From: Psychrobacter sp. JCM 18903
GTDB lineage: Bacteria; Pseudomonadota; Gammaproteobacteria; Pseudomonadales; Moraxellaceae
DNA length: 64,000 nucleotides
Assembly (NCBI RefSeq): GCF_000586475.1
Contig: NZ_BAWJ01000006.1
Location: 118,772-182,771, forward strand
Direction of reading: 5' to 3'
Shown here one piece after another: positions 9,813-19,854 of this stretch. A program made the position numbers and the translations under genes. Every line of letters begins with the position of its first letter. Position 1 is the first letter of the stretch. Under the pieces are notes generated by a model, which was given only the letters and a program-made list of their open reading frames with translations, searched no databases and had not been told where the DNA came from.

Positions 9813-10346
9813 TTAGCATGATTTACTAAGTTGCAAGCTATCATATGCATCAATATCTCTATGACCACACCAAGCCTCTTTCAATGTGGGTAGCGCTTGA
9901 ATATCTATTTGCCTAAAAAAACCGTCTACATTAAGCTGTCGATAATTTGGTCCTCGCTCCATTAGTTGATTAGAAAATAAAGAAAAGCTTGCAACTGGCG
10001 TCTCAGAATAGCTATAGATATGAATACTAATAACATTAGCTCCCTCTTTGCCGCCTAGACCTTCACGCCAAAAACCATGGCTTTGACTGTTTATCTCATC
10101 GACTATGGCTTGCATTTTTTCAGGCTGATGCTTTGCGTCGTAAGATAGTAGAATAGGGTTTGAATAAGGGTTCTCAATTTCAACTTTGCTGATGTCATGA
10201 TAAGTAGCTCTTGATGTTAAGCTTGATTCTTTATTTGTACAGGAAGTTAAACACAACACTATTGGCAAAAATATAGTCGCTATAAACGTCAGCTTAATAG
10301 CTATCAGAATGCCATATTGATCCTTTTTATATGATTTATCTAACAT
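9813..10346 (-). CDS. Putative lipoprotein of unknown function
   Basis: About 177 residues. After a charged start comes one hydrophobic stretch ending in a lipobox-like LTSC at about residues 33-36, so the mature protein would be lipid-anchored at that cysteine. The remaining 140 residues are soluble and polar, with two later cysteines (in EAWCGHRD and at the C-terminus). I recognise no family. I used ATG 10344-10346; a GTG sits one codon earlier. It is divergent from the DUF1543 gene. Confidence 0.6.
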   Translation of the reverse strand: MLDKSYKKDQYGILIAIKLTFIATIFLPIVLCLTSCTNKESSLTSRATYHDISKVEIENPYSNPILLSYDAKHQPEKMQAIVDEINSQSHGFWREGLGGKEGANVISIHIYSYSETPVASFSLFSNQLMERGPNYRQLNVDGFFRQIDIQALPTLKEAWCGHRDIDAYDSLQLSKSC

Positions 10347-10390
10347 CACACATTTTACTCAGAAGTTATTAACGTACAAGGTAATTCTTT

Positions 10391-10984
10391 ATGCCAACAC
10401 TCTTTATGGTACAACTTGGTGGTCGCCCCAAAGGTCGTTTGATTGAGCAGCATGATATTTTCTTTGGTGTGGCCAATCAGGTGCGCGAGCTGGTAGAAGA
10501 TATCAATCACCACTGGCCTGAAGTCAAAAACAAATGGCATATTGATTCATACAGAGCGATTACCAAAGTGGGAAACCATACTGTTAAATTGATCGAGTCA
10601 AACAATCAAACAGCGAATGATAACGGTTTAAAACTGTTCTTTATTAATTTAGGCGGCTATCAGCAGGGGAGTTTTGAAGAGTTTCATCATAAACTGCTTA
10701 TCGTCGCTGCTACTCAAGCAGAGGCTATTAAACAAGCCAAACACAGTACATTTTATAAAGAATTTACTTTTAAAGATAAAGACACACCTTTTAATGCCGC
10801 ATCGCACATTGATGATAAATTTCAGGTAGATATCGATGATGTATACAACGTCAATGATCTTGTCTCAAACATACAGATTTTAATTGAGCCTATGATTCAT
10901 AATAGTCACAAACTTGCAAATGCTGATGAAGATAAAGAGTATGTTGGTTATCTAAGTATCAAAAATTTAAGGAAGTTACCCTAA
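10391..10984 (+). CDS. DUF1543 domain-containing protein
   Basis: 197 residues, no signal or membrane segment. The N-terminal motif LFMVQLGGRPKGRLIEQHD matches the DUF1543 family, and the pattern recurs at LKLFFINLGGYQQGSFEEFH, so the protein seems to hold two related halves, which is usual in this family. Biochemical role unknown. The next gene starts one base after its stop, so the two are probably cotranscribed. Confidence 0.75.
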   Translation: MPTLFMVQLGGRPKGRLIEQHDIFFGVANQVRELVEDINHHWPEVKNKWHIDSYRAITKVGNHTVKLIESNNQTANDNGLKLFFINLGGYQQGSFEEFHHKLLIVAATQAEAIKQAKHSTFYKEFTFKDKDTPFNAASHIDDKFQVDIDDVYNVNDLVSNIQILIEPMIHNSHKLANADEDKEYVGYLSIKNLRKLP

Positions 10985-10985
10985 T

Positions 10986-11303
10986 ATGGCTTTAAATCTG
11001 TATTATAAAAATGGCATGATTCGCAAATCGCGTTGCCAAATCTCTGATGAGCTATTACCCACCCTTTATCAGATTCATGATAATGCTAAGTTTCCACAAC
11101 TCACTTGGCTAATTGATAATGTGTATGAAAATCCGCAGATTCAACCTGATGTCGCACAAGCATTAGCTGATGAAATGGTAGCGTTTGAGAGGTTAATACT
11201 TTCGCTGCATCTGCCTTTTCCTAGGCTGCCATTACAAAAGTTGCAGAATTTCTTTATGGGGGCTGCTATTCGTCAACAGATTATTTATAAAAGTAGCATG
11301 TGA
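10986..11303 (+). CDS. Hypothetical protein (105 residues)
   Basis: Starts one base after the stop of the DUF1543 gene, with AAGG in the end of that gene as ribosome site, so translation is likely coupled. Soluble, mixed helical, no recognisable motif. Probably a partner of the DUF1543 protein; this is inference from the spacing alone. Confidence 0.55.
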   Translation: MALNLYYKNGMIRKSRCQISDELLPTLYQIHDNAKFPQLTWLIDNVYENPQIQPDVAQALADEMVAFERLILSLHLPFPRLPLQKLQNFFMGAAIRQQIIYKSSM

Positions 11304-11400
11304 GCTGACAAATAATTTATTCATAAAAATAGAATAGGACTGGCAGGTTTGAAAAATTTGATAAAATGTCACTACTGAACCACGAATTTACGAATCTTTT

Positions 11401-11814
11401 ATGATCTATCAATGCATCACAGAAGAGGGTGATCATTTACGTTTGGATGTGATCAATAGCGATATTGGTTATATGCTCAAGTATTATTTCGCCACCCAAG
11501 GTAATCCTTTAAGGTTAGAGGCGCAGCAAGCGACTGAGGATACCTATTATACAACTCTTTCTAATGGTACTAATCTCGTTATGCGGGATCCGAATAATTA
11601 TTATGAGCTGACACAGTTTGAAGATAGCGATACCTCTTTTTATATTATTAATGCCATTACTGGTCAGGAGATGAATCATTTTTCTTGTGAGAATAACTCG
11701 ATTGAAAATGATCAGTATGCTTTGATTGCTCAGATGGAGCCAGAGCATTTTAAGTTTAAGCCTATGACTAATGAGCTTAGAAATATTTTGACTGAGCGTT
11801 TTGAAAATAGATAA
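11401..11814 (+). CDS. Hypothetical protein (137 residues)
   Basis: Acidic soluble protein beginning MIYQCITEEGDHLRLD, with no signal peptide, membrane segment or known motif. It lies 97 bases after the preceding small gene and 102 before hrpA, with no terminator between, so it may belong to either transcript. Codon use looks native. Confidence 0.55.
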   Translation: MIYQCITEEGDHLRLDVINSDIGYMLKYYFATQGNPLRLEAQQATEDTYYTTLSNGTNLVMRDPNNYYELTQFEDSDTSFYIINAITGQEMNHFSCENNSIENDQYALIAQMEPEHFKFKPMTNELRNILTERFENR

Positions 11815-11916
11815 TAGTCTGCATAGTTGCCAAGCAAACACTATAACCACCTTGAATCACGCCCAAATTACCCTCATAATCTAACCACTTCCAAACAATA
11901 AATAGCCTAAGTAAAT

Positions 11917-14900
11917 ATGCCGACTGAAAACAACACCGATGAGCTTAGATTCGATGAATTAAGTAAATTAGCAAACACAAGTGACGATAATTCAAATATG
12001 ACAGAAAACAGTAATAAAGCGTCTTCACAACCTGATATGGTTGTTGATTTACCAGTACTCGCTAAAGATAGTTATTATTTAAGTCGTCTCGAGCGTGAGC
12101 TGGCAAGGGCTGCTGTGGCTAAAAATAAAAAAGTTTCTGACGATAAAGCGGATGATGGGCTAACTAAAAAACGTGCGCAGTATGAAAAAATTAAGACCCG
12201 CTCACAGCAAGCGGTGCAGGCACGTATGGATAGTATTCCAGACAAACTGGCAGAAAAACTGAATCTTGATTTGCCCGTGAGCCAACGTGCAGAAGATTTA
12301 GTACAGGCAATTATTGATCACCAAGTCATTATTGTTGCAGGGGAGACAGGTTCTGGTAAGACGACGCAATTGCCCAAGCTGGCAATGCTGGCAGGTCGCG
12401 GTATCACTGGACAGATAGGGCATACCCAGCCTCGACGATTGGCCGCGCGCAGTGTGGCAAACCGTATCGCTGAAGAATTGGGCGAGCAGCTCGGTAATAC
12501 TGTCAGCTTCAAGATTCGCTTTAATGAGCAGGGTACGGCGCAATCTGTGGTTAAGCTGATGACCGATGGTATCTTGCTGGCTGAATTGGGTCACGATAGA
12601 TTCTTAAGTAAATACGATACTATCATTATTGATGAGGCGCATGAACGTAGCTTAAACATTGATTTTATTATGGGTTACCTGAAAAAGCTACTGCCCAAGC
12701 GCCTGATTTAAAAGTGATTATTACCTCAGCAACACTTGATACTAAACGCTTTAGTGAATACTTTAGCCGCTATGATAATAAGCTAAAACGCAACGTACCT
12801 GCGCCTATTTTTAATGTCGAAGGTCGTAGTTTCCTGTTGAAGTTCGTTACCGTCCGCTGACCGATGAGCCAGTGAACAGCTCCGATGATGACAGCTACGA
12901 TGACTTTGAAGAAAATCTGCCACGTGCGGTCGTAGCCGCCGTCGAAGAATGCTTTAGCGATGCACAAAATAAAGGTCATGCTGACCAAGCGGACATTCTC
13001 ATATTTGCAGCGACAGAAGCTGAGATTCGTGAGCTACAAGAGGTGCTTGAGCGTCATGGGCCAAAGCATACAGAAGTGCTGCCACTATTTGCACGGCAGA
13101 CTTATGAAGAGCAGCAGCGCATCTTTCAGCCCTCAGGTCGTGGTCGGCGTATCGTTATCGCGACCAACGTTGCCGAGACTGCGCTGACCGTACCGGGTAT
13201 TCGCTATGTGATTGACTTGGGTTTTGCGCGGATTTCTCGTTATTCGTATCGCTCACGCGTACAGCGTCTACCGATTGAGGCGATCTCGCAAGCGGCTGCC
13301 AATCAGCGTAAAGGTCGTTGTGGTCGTGTCGCACCAGGGGTTTGTATTCGTCTGTATAGTGAAGAGGACTTTACCGGTCGTCCAGAATTTACCGAACCTG
13401 AGATTTTACGGACCAATCTTGCATCCGTTATTTTACAGATGGCCAATCTGCGTTTAGGTAGCGTTGATGATTTTGCCTTTATTGAGCCCCCTGACAGTCG
13501 CTTGGTTACTGATGGTCATAAATTGCTTGATGAGTTAGGCGCGATTACCTCTAAAAATGAAGCAACTGCTGCTCATCAAACCAATAAGCCAACACCAAAA
13601 AAAGGTCTCGACCATTTAAGCCTGACGCCCACTGGGCAAAAAATGGCGCGTATGCCAATCGATCCAAGGCTAGCACGTATGTTGGTTGCGGGCAGTGATT
13701 TTGATTGTATCCGTGAGATGCTGATTGTAGTAGCGGCTCTTGCTGTACAGGATCCACGCGAGCGTCCTGCCAATAAACGCCAGCAAGCCGACCAAAAGCA
13801 TGCGGAATTTCGTCAAGATGATTCTGACTTTTTATTCTATTTGAGCCTGTGGAAAGCCCTATTTGAAAAAGATGAAGATGGCAATAAGTTGTCAGGCAAT
13901 CAGCGTAAGAATTTTACCAAGAAAAACTATCTGAGCTTCCCGCGTGTACGTGAGTGGAATCAAACCCATCGTCAGTTAGTACAAATGGTCACAGACCTTA
14001 AGCTTACGGATGTTAAAGAGGCAAAAGCTTCCGATAAAGGCGCTAATAAAAATTCTTCGTTAGAAACATGACCAGCGACCCTACCGCGATAGAAGATGAA
14101 GAACTCAAAGCGGTTAAATATGCCAATTTACACCGCGCATTATTGACAGGTCTATTGTCTACGATTGCGCACAAAACTGAGAATCGCGGTGAATACTTAG
14201 CAGCTCGCCAGCAAAAAGCCAAAATATTCCCAGCCAGTACGGTATTTAAACAAGTACCGCCTTGGGTCATGGCTTTTGAAGTGGTCGAAACCTCGCAAGT
14301 CTTTATGCGCACCGTTGCTAAAATTGAACCAGAATGGATTATCTCAGCGGCAGGCGACTTATTAAAATATCACTACTTTGAGCCGCATTGGTCGAAAAAG
14401 ACTGGACGAGTGAAAGCCTATGCGCAGATTAGTCTGTTTGGTCTCATAATCATTAGTAAGCAGCTGACCAATTATGAGCAAGTGAACTTAGTTGAGTCAC
14501 GAGAAATCTTCATTCGTGATGGTCTGGTGACTGGTAATTTGGGGCGTCAAGCACCATTTTTACAGCATAATATGGATAAAATTGCCGACATTGAACGCAT
14601 TGAAGATAAGTTACGTCGCCGTGATTTGTTGGTTGACGAAGAAGCACTGTATCAATTTTATGATAAAAAAATACCTGAGCATATTGCCAGTCGCAAAGCC
14701 TTTGAAGATTGGCGTGCCGAGGTTGAAAAAACTGATGCCAAATATCTATTCTTTACCGATGATGACGTGCTCAATAGCCAAGCACCGACCACAGGCGATT
14801 TCCCAGAAATGTGGAAATTGGGTGATTTAAAACTACCGCTACGTTATGTCTTTGATCCGTCCAGCGATGATGATGGCGTGACCATTCGTGTGCCACTTGC

Positions 14901-16182
14901 CGCGCTACCGCAGCTTGATGCGATCGAACTATTGTGGGGCGTACCCGGTTGGCGTTATGAGCTAGTATTGCAGTTGCTTAAGTCACTACCAAAGGATATC
15001 CGCCGTCAAATTGTACCGATTCCTGATACAGCCGATAGCTTGTTTGATGAACTGCAACCTGCTGGTGGACAAGGATTGCTCAAGCAGCTTTGCCAAGCCC
15101 TAAATCGTCGCGGCGTTATGTCAGTGACGCCTGATAGCTTTAATCCCTCTAGCATTGATCGCTATTTACAGCCGCAAATCTGTGTGGTCGACGACAAAAA
15201 CCGCATTATCGAAAAGGGTCGCGACCTGCAAACGCTACAGATTCGTCATGCTTCTGAAACCCGCCAAGCGGTGAATGAGCAGCAAGGCACGCATACTGAA
15301 TTCCCTGAGCATTTTGCCTTTAGCAAAAATCATCATAGTGCAGGGGTGGTGATGAAGCAGTTTGCTGCTTTGGTCGCAGATGTGTCAGGTGAAGCAGTAT
15401 CGATTCATCAATATACCGATGTCAATGCAGCGTTGCAGGCACACCGTATCGGCGTTTTGACCCTGATAAAAGGTAAGCTTGGTGCGAAGAAAAAACAGCT
15501 CACCAGCCAAATTGATAAAATATTCAAATTGGCATTCGCGCCACTTGGTGATATGGAGAAGCTAAAAACCATCGTCATCGATGCGGCATTGGATGCGTCG
15601 CTCGAAGAGCATTATGTGTTATTTGACCACAGTGCTGATTTGCCTGAAAGTGCTGATGATACTGCCGTAGCGCTTGCTGAAGAATTGCCCTTTACGCCAA
15701 AGGAGTATGAAAAAACCTTGGAAGTGGTGTCGGGTAACTTTCTATTGACAGGTCAAAACGTCATAAAAATCCTGAAAAATGTTTATACTCGCTGGCAGCG
15801 TATTCGCCAAAGCTTACTCATGCTCGATCGAGAGGTATTTGGTGAGTCTATCGAAGATATCGAAGACCAGCTAGAAGACTTGCACTTGGCTGATTTTGTT
15901 TATCGTATGGATTATAGCCATTGGCAGCAGTATCCGCGCTATCTAGAGGCGCTTGAAATTCGTATCGAACGGCTTGAGCACAATCTCGAATCCGATCTCG
16001 AAGGGGTATACGCGCTTGATGTGCATATGGAGCGGCTGGCAAATTGTGCCAACGATAAAGCCATTAGTGAGTATCGCTGGATGGTCGAGGAGTATCGTAT
16101 TCAGCTATTCGCGCAACCGATGAAAACCCACATGGCAGTGTCACCGAAGCGCCTAAGCAAGATGTGGGATAAAATGAGTTAA
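11917..16182 (+). CDS. hrpA: ATP-dependent RNA helicase HrpA, three frameshifts in this sequence
   Basis: DEAH-box RNA helicase that in E. coli resolves stalled ribosomes and processes mRNA. The frame breaks near 12703, 12832 and 14067; each is repaired by one base, giving about 1422 residues (E. coli 1300). Seen: a Lys- and Ser-rich leader, Walker [50 protein letters not shown], the motif VI region [15 protein letters not shown], and a long C-terminal HrpA-specific part ([53 protein letters not shown]). The first 110 residues before the helicase core are a poorly conserved extension; ATG 12000 is an alternative start. Confidence 0.93.
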
Positions 16183-16357
16183 GGATCGATTTGAGTTTTA
16201 AAATTTGCTAATTGACAACATATGACAATTGTCTTGTATAGCTCTTTGATTTAGTCGATAATATTTGATTAAATGAAAGAGCTATTATTTTTTATACCAA
16301 CGTTTTTTGCATGTTACCTAATATATTGATGTAAGTTTTTGAGCAGGATAAAAAATA

Positions 16358-16726
16358 ATGATTAAATGTAGATTGATAATACTAGCATTTGCATCAACTA
16401 TATTTATGAGTACGGGCTCTGATGAAACACAAGCCAGTAATAATGAAAATGTGAAGGTATTTGTGCCAACAAGCGTAGAAAAAGAAGTGCAGTTACTAGG
16501 CAGTTTTAAAAGAAGCTTTGAAGTTCATGAGTTCGTTTCTGATAACATTATTTACTATGTGTCAGACCCAAAGCAATTATTAATTAAAGATTCAAAAAGT
16601 CTCAATCAAAAAGGCTATTACAAATATTTCGAAACTTGCGTCATTGGTAACATTAGCCCCATCGGTCAATATGGGCCTCTAGGCAAATATCAAAATCAAA
16701 TAACTATTCGTGAGATTTGCGCGTAG
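16358..16726 (+). CDS. Hypothetical secreted protein (122 residues)
   Basis: Begins with a short basic stretch and a hydrophobic segment (LIILAFASTIFMSTG) that reads as a Sec signal peptide, so export to the periplasm is likely. The mature part has two cysteines (in FETCVIGN and REICA at the end) that could form a disulfide. No family recognised. Slightly AT-richer than its neighbours. A strong terminator follows. Confidence 0.5.
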   Translation: MIKCRLIILAFASTIFMSTGSDETQASNNENVKVFVPTSVEKEVQLLGSFKRSFEVHEFVSDNIIYYVSDPKQLLIKDSKSLNQKGYYKYFETCVIGNISPIGQYGPLGKYQNQITIREICA

Positions 16727-16798
16727 CTTTGATAGAGTAGGTTATCGAATGGATACTCTACTGATTTTAAGTAACCAACCCTCACTCACTATCGATAA

Positions 16799-16837
16799 AA
16801 AGGCTGGATTAGCAATTGCTAACTCAGCCTTTTTTTG
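16799..16837 (+). terminator. Rho-independent terminator
   Basis: AAAGGCTG pairs with CAGCCTTT and an inner TTAGCAATTGCTAA palindrome extends the stem; a T run follows. It ends the transcript of the 122-residue protein. Confidence 0.8.
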
Positions 16838-16879
16838 AGTGTCATTGTTTTTCTGCGATGGACAAATCTTTTATGAAGC

Positions 16880-16913
16880 AAAAAAGCAAAGGTGGCGTCA
16901 TATGACCTTTGCT
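16880..16913 (-). terminator. Rho-independent terminator, minus strand
   Basis: AGCAAAGGT (16885-16893) pairs with ACCTTTGCT (16905-16913); on the minus strand a T run follows. It serves the membrane-protein gene at 16938-17267. Confidence 0.75.
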
Positions 16914-16937
16914 CTAAAATTTAGCACCTGAGTAAAA

Positions 16938-17267
16938 TTAGTGGCTGATCTTTTCTGTCAGCACACCCATACTATAAAGCACGAATGCTATAACGGTCAG
17001 TGCTACAATAAATGGCGTGAGTATCCAAATCACCACGTTGATCAATAATGAGGGCAATAATCCGTTAAATAATACCGTGTTTGATGTAAAAAAGTCCGTC
17101 ATAACGTCGACTGAACGCTTAGCTACGGGGAATAACAAGGTGCTTAGTGCCAGCATATAAATATACTTGCTAAAACCAGGGTCGCTCATGACCACCATAA
17201 AATAAAACACCAAAAAATAAGTGACACCCAATGCCCAGCATTTGAGAGTATAGCTTAGACGAATCAT
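16938..17267 (-). CDS. Small hypothetical membrane protein (109 residues)
   Basis: Nearly all hydrophobic: three or four predicted membrane spans (WALGVTYFLVFYFMVVM, YIYMLALSTLLFPV, LLINVVIWILTPFIVALTVIAF). No conserved polar motif that I recognise. GGGAGGC lies upstream of the ATG, and a terminator and likely promoter frame it as a single gene. Confidence 0.55.
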   Translation of the reverse strand: MIRLSYTLKCWALGVTYFLVFYFMVVMSDPGFSKYIYMLALSTLLFPVAKRSVDVMTDFFTSNTVLFNGLLPSLLINVVIWILTPFIVALTVIAFVLYSMGVLTEKISH

Positions 17268-17350
17268 GTTAGTGCCTCCCGAAATATTCTGACGATCACA
17301 CGTAGAAAAATTATTATAATAGTTGCAAAGTTATGAATATATTTTATATG

Positions 17351-17379
17351 TTATAATATGAATATATAGATCAAGTCAA
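17351..17379 (-). promoter_or_regulatory. Likely promoter of the small membrane-protein gene
   Basis: On the minus strand TTGACT (17379-17374) and TTATAA (17356-17351) are separated by 17 bases, about 85 bases before the start codon. The rest of the intergenic stretch to 17558 shows nothing I can support. Confidence 0.4.
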
Positions 17380-17558
17380 CTGTTTTCTTCTTGAGTAAGA
17401 TATTTCGTCGTTTGTTCGGATGGCAAGAGGGAGGGTGTAGGAATCTGCTAAACAGATAATTACATTGTGTACGCAGTTGCTTATGAAGCTGTCAAGCGCA
17501 GAGGAATTGCTTTAGTCAGAAACCATTATAGTAGGGGCATTATGGTAGAAGCATCATG

Positions 17559-18416
17559 TTAGACATTTAACTCACTGCTTGGATTTACTCCAAATAACCG
17601 CTTATATTCACGGCTAAATTGGCTGGGACTTTCATAGCCTACTTGCATGGCGATTTGCGATACTTGTGCCTCGCCGAGTTGAATCAGCTGCCGCGCTTTC
17701 ATCAATCGTAGGCTTTTTTGATATTGAAGCGGGCTTAGTTGAGTGATTTCTTTAAAATGTTGATGAAATCCCGACACACTCATACCGCATCGACTGGCCA
17801 AATCTTCTATGATGACGGGCTCTTCTAAATGCGCTTTTAGCCAATCGGTGGCTTGGGCAATACGGTGGGTGTGACTGCCATTAACCACCAGTTGCCGAAG
17901 CTTATGACCTTGCTGTGCTGAGAGCAGCCGATAATAAATTTCTTGCTGAATTAAAGGTGATAAAAATTCTATATCATTTGGATAATTAAGCAAGTCTATC
18001 AGCCGCTCGAATGCAGTTAATATGGTGTCTTCTAATGGCCATTTTATACCTTGATGCTCATAATCGGCATTTTTCTGAGGTGTTATTTTTGCCATGACCT
18101 CACGAATGAGAGCCAGATTTAATTTCATAGACAATACGATGACAGGCTTCTCTACAGTGGCGTGTTTGATATGCATGCTTATAGGAATATTGACAGGGCA
18201 GAACATCAGGCTGCTGTCATCAAATTTCTGGCAATCTGTACCTAAGTAAATTTCACGCGTGCCTTGTAAAACGATACATATACTAGGTTCTTGGATATAG
18301 CTGATAGTCTTTCTTGGTGTGTCGGCACAATAAAAAAACAAGCCTGAAATGTCTGATTCGATGGTTTGGTTTTTGGGTAACATACTAAGTAGCTGCTCTA
18401 CCGTTTTCGTTTTCAT
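17559..18416 (-). CDS. AraC-family transcriptional regulator
   Basis: 285 residues: an N-terminal AraC_N ligand-type domain (SICIVLQGTREIYLG, FCPVNIPISMHI) and a C-terminal pair of helix-turn-helix motifs (IIEDLASRCGMSVSGFHQHF and VSQIAMQVGYESPSQFSREY) ending with the family FGVNPS. It is most like the YqhC type, which responds to reactive aldehydes. It is transcribed divergently from ohr, across a 185-base gap, so control of ohr or of itself is a reasonable inference. The usual ohr regulator, MarR-type OhrR, is not next to ohr here. Confidence 0.85.
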   Translation of the reverse strand: MKTKTVEQLLSMLPKNQTIESDISGLFFYCADTPRKTISYIQEPSICIVLQGTREIYLGTDCQKFDDSSLMFCPVNIPISMHIKHATVEKPVIVLSMKLNLALIREVMAKITPQKNADYEHQGIKWPLEDTILTAFERLIDLLNYPNDIEFLSPLIQQEIYYRLLSAQQGHKLRQLVVNGSHTHRIAQATDWLKAHLEEPVIIEDLASRCGMSVSGFHQHFKEITQLSPLQYQKSLRLMKARQLIQLGEAQVSQIAMQVGYESPSQFSREYKRLFGVNPSSELNV

Positions 18417-18515
18417 GATTTATGCTTACTTTATAATTTGCCTAATGATATAAATATTTATAGGAATAGGCAAGGACTCTGGAGTAATGCTCTACCGGAT
18501 TAGCGTGCTCACTTC

Positions 18516-18562
18516 TATAATGATGGCATCAAAACGCAGTAAGATTGATTTGCAGCGTTTTG
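18516..18562 (+). promoter_or_regulatory. ohr promoter -10 and operator-like inverted repeat
   Basis: A consensus TATAAT at 18516-18521 is followed by CAAAACGC (18530-18537) and its exact complement GCGTTTTG (18555-18562), 17 bases apart, ending 39 bases before the ohr start. The place just downstream of the -10 would suit repression. No clear -35 is seen. Confidence 0.45.
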
Positions 18563-18601
18563 CACAATACCAATAACACGCCAATCCATAAGGAATATAT
18601 G

Positions 18602-19015
18602 ATGAAAATTTTCTATAAAACGCGAGCAACGGCAACGGGTGGTCGTTCTGGTCATACAGGTCTTGACGATGGTTCGCTAGCTTTTGATCTGGTCTCTTTT
18701 CAAGAAACAGAAAAGGAAGGTGTCAATCCAGAGCAGCTTTTTGCAATGGGTTATGCGGCTTGTTTTGATAGTGCTTTAAATCTGACCGCCCAGCAAATGA
18801 AACTGCCAATCACTGCCTCAAAAACCTCGACCCAAGTGGGTATTGGTATGAAAGCCGATGGTAGATATAACCTAGATATAGATTTGTATGTTGAAGTGTC
18901 GGGCATTGATGACGCTCAAGCGCAAACACTGGTCGAAACAGCTCATCAAGTTTGCCCATACTCTAATGCTACTCGCGGTAATGTCGATGCACGTTTGCAT
19001 GTGACCGTGGTTTAA
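18602..19015 (+). CDS. ohr: Organic hydroperoxide resistance protein (Ohr/OsmC family)
   Basis: Thiol peroxidase that reduces organic hydroperoxides, cytoplasmic, about 137 residues as usual. The two active-site cysteines are in GYAACFDSALN and HQVCPYSNATRGN; the N-terminal pattern ATATGGRSGHT and end RLHVTVV are typical. I chose the second of two adjacent ATGs (18602) because AAGGA is then seven bases away. The Ohr subfamily, not OsmC, is indicated by YSNATRGN. Together with msrAB it points to a need to handle oxidised lipids and proteins. Confidence 0.92.
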   Translation: MKIFYKTRATATGGRSGHTGLDDGSLAFDLVSFQETEKEGVNPEQLFAMGYAACFDSALNLTAQQMKLPITASKTSTQVGIGMKADGRYNLDIDLYVEVSGIDDAQAQTLVETAHQVCPYSNATRGNVDARLHVTVV

Positions 19016-19098
19016 CGGTCAGCAGTAGTTAATACCTAACGACTGATTCAACAGCTGTTCTAATAACTATAAACAAATATAAAAACGACATGATTTTC

Positions 19099-19136
19099 AA
19101 CTGCTTGGGTACATAAAGTATTCAGGCAGTTTTTTA
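19099..19136 (+). terminator. Rho-independent terminator after ohr
   Basis: AACTGCTTG pairs with CAGGCAGTT (one G-U) and runs into six T. Confidence 0.7.
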
Positions 19137-19191
19137 TTGAGTGATTCAACGTTGATCAAGATTAAATTATCAAGCATGAAAAGTTAAGTAC

Positions 19192-19230
19192 AAAAAAGAG
19201 CCAGTAGTTTGACTACTGGCTTTTTTGTTT
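19192..19230. terminator. Strong bidirectional terminator
   Basis: AGCCAGTAGT and ACTACTGGCT around a TTG loop, with A and T runs on the two sides. It separates ohr from the convergent mliC-like gene. Confidence 0.85.
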
Positions 19231-19305
19231 TAAATAGATGTGAATAAAAACATGGATTTTATTCAAATAACCACCACGTATTATTTACGCTTGTTTCTAG
19301 GGTTA

Positions 19306-19677
19306 TTATAGTTGGCAGTTCACTTGGTATTGTTGACCATTGTCTGATTTGATGGTCATGATGCCGTAATCCGCTTTGGTGTGCCAATCGTAAGTGGTTT
19401 TAGGGTTAACATTATTGACATAACGAGCGCCAGAACCTGATACTGCTTGCTCCATGGTGATTTTTGCGTTGGTTAAGCCAACTTTAGGCAAGGTCACGTT
19501 TAGGTTAGCAGTTTGACCATTGGCAGTGTAGGCAGCAGTGAGTTGACCGTTGTCTTCACAAGTGAATGATTGGGCTACTGGCTGAGTATTGGTCTCTGAG
19601 ATCGTAGTAGTTGGTGCATTAGTGGCACAGGCAGACAATAATAGAGCAAAAGGTGCTACGGCTAATAATTTTTTCAT
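19306..19677 (-). CDS. MliC-family lysozyme inhibitor lipoprotein
   Basis: Predicted membrane-bound inhibitor of C-type lysozyme. It begins with a lipoprotein signal (KKLLAVAPFALLLSACAT, lipobox LSAC) and, after a Thr/Gln linker, carries an MliC-like domain: FTCEDNGQLTAAY, NVTLPKVGL, the GSGARYVN loop in which family members keep Ser and Arg/Tyr for lysozyme binding, and YDWHTKADYGIM. Two cysteines would form the usual disulfide. I used the ATG at 19677 with GAGG upstream; a TTG four codons earlier is less likely. It would protect peptidoglycan against host or protist lysozyme. Confidence 0.75.
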   Translation of the reverse strand: MKKLLAVAPFALLLSACATNAPTTTISETNTQPVAQSFTCEDNGQLTAAYTANGQTANLNVTLPKVGLTNAKITMEQAVSGSGARYVNNVNPKTTYDWHTKADYGIMTIKSDNGQQYQVNCQL

Positions 19678-19854
19678 AATATGCCTCAAAAGTATCGGTA
19701 AAAGTAGGTTGTTACTTCAAGCAACATGATACCGTAGAGAATGTAACTTCATGTTGTGTTTGAGGGCTATGGTAGTAATCTTATCTGTCTTTTTTATCAC
19801 TAAGCATTTTAGTCTTTATTAGCCTATTAATTTTGAATAACGAATGAGGATATT

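Noticed and set aside
17397..17558. Short coding-like stretch (KIFRRLFGWQEG and later VYAVAYEAVKRRG) between the small membrane gene and the AraC gene
   Set aside because: It resembles the end of some protein, but stops interrupt it in each frame and there is no start site; too short to call a pseudogene.
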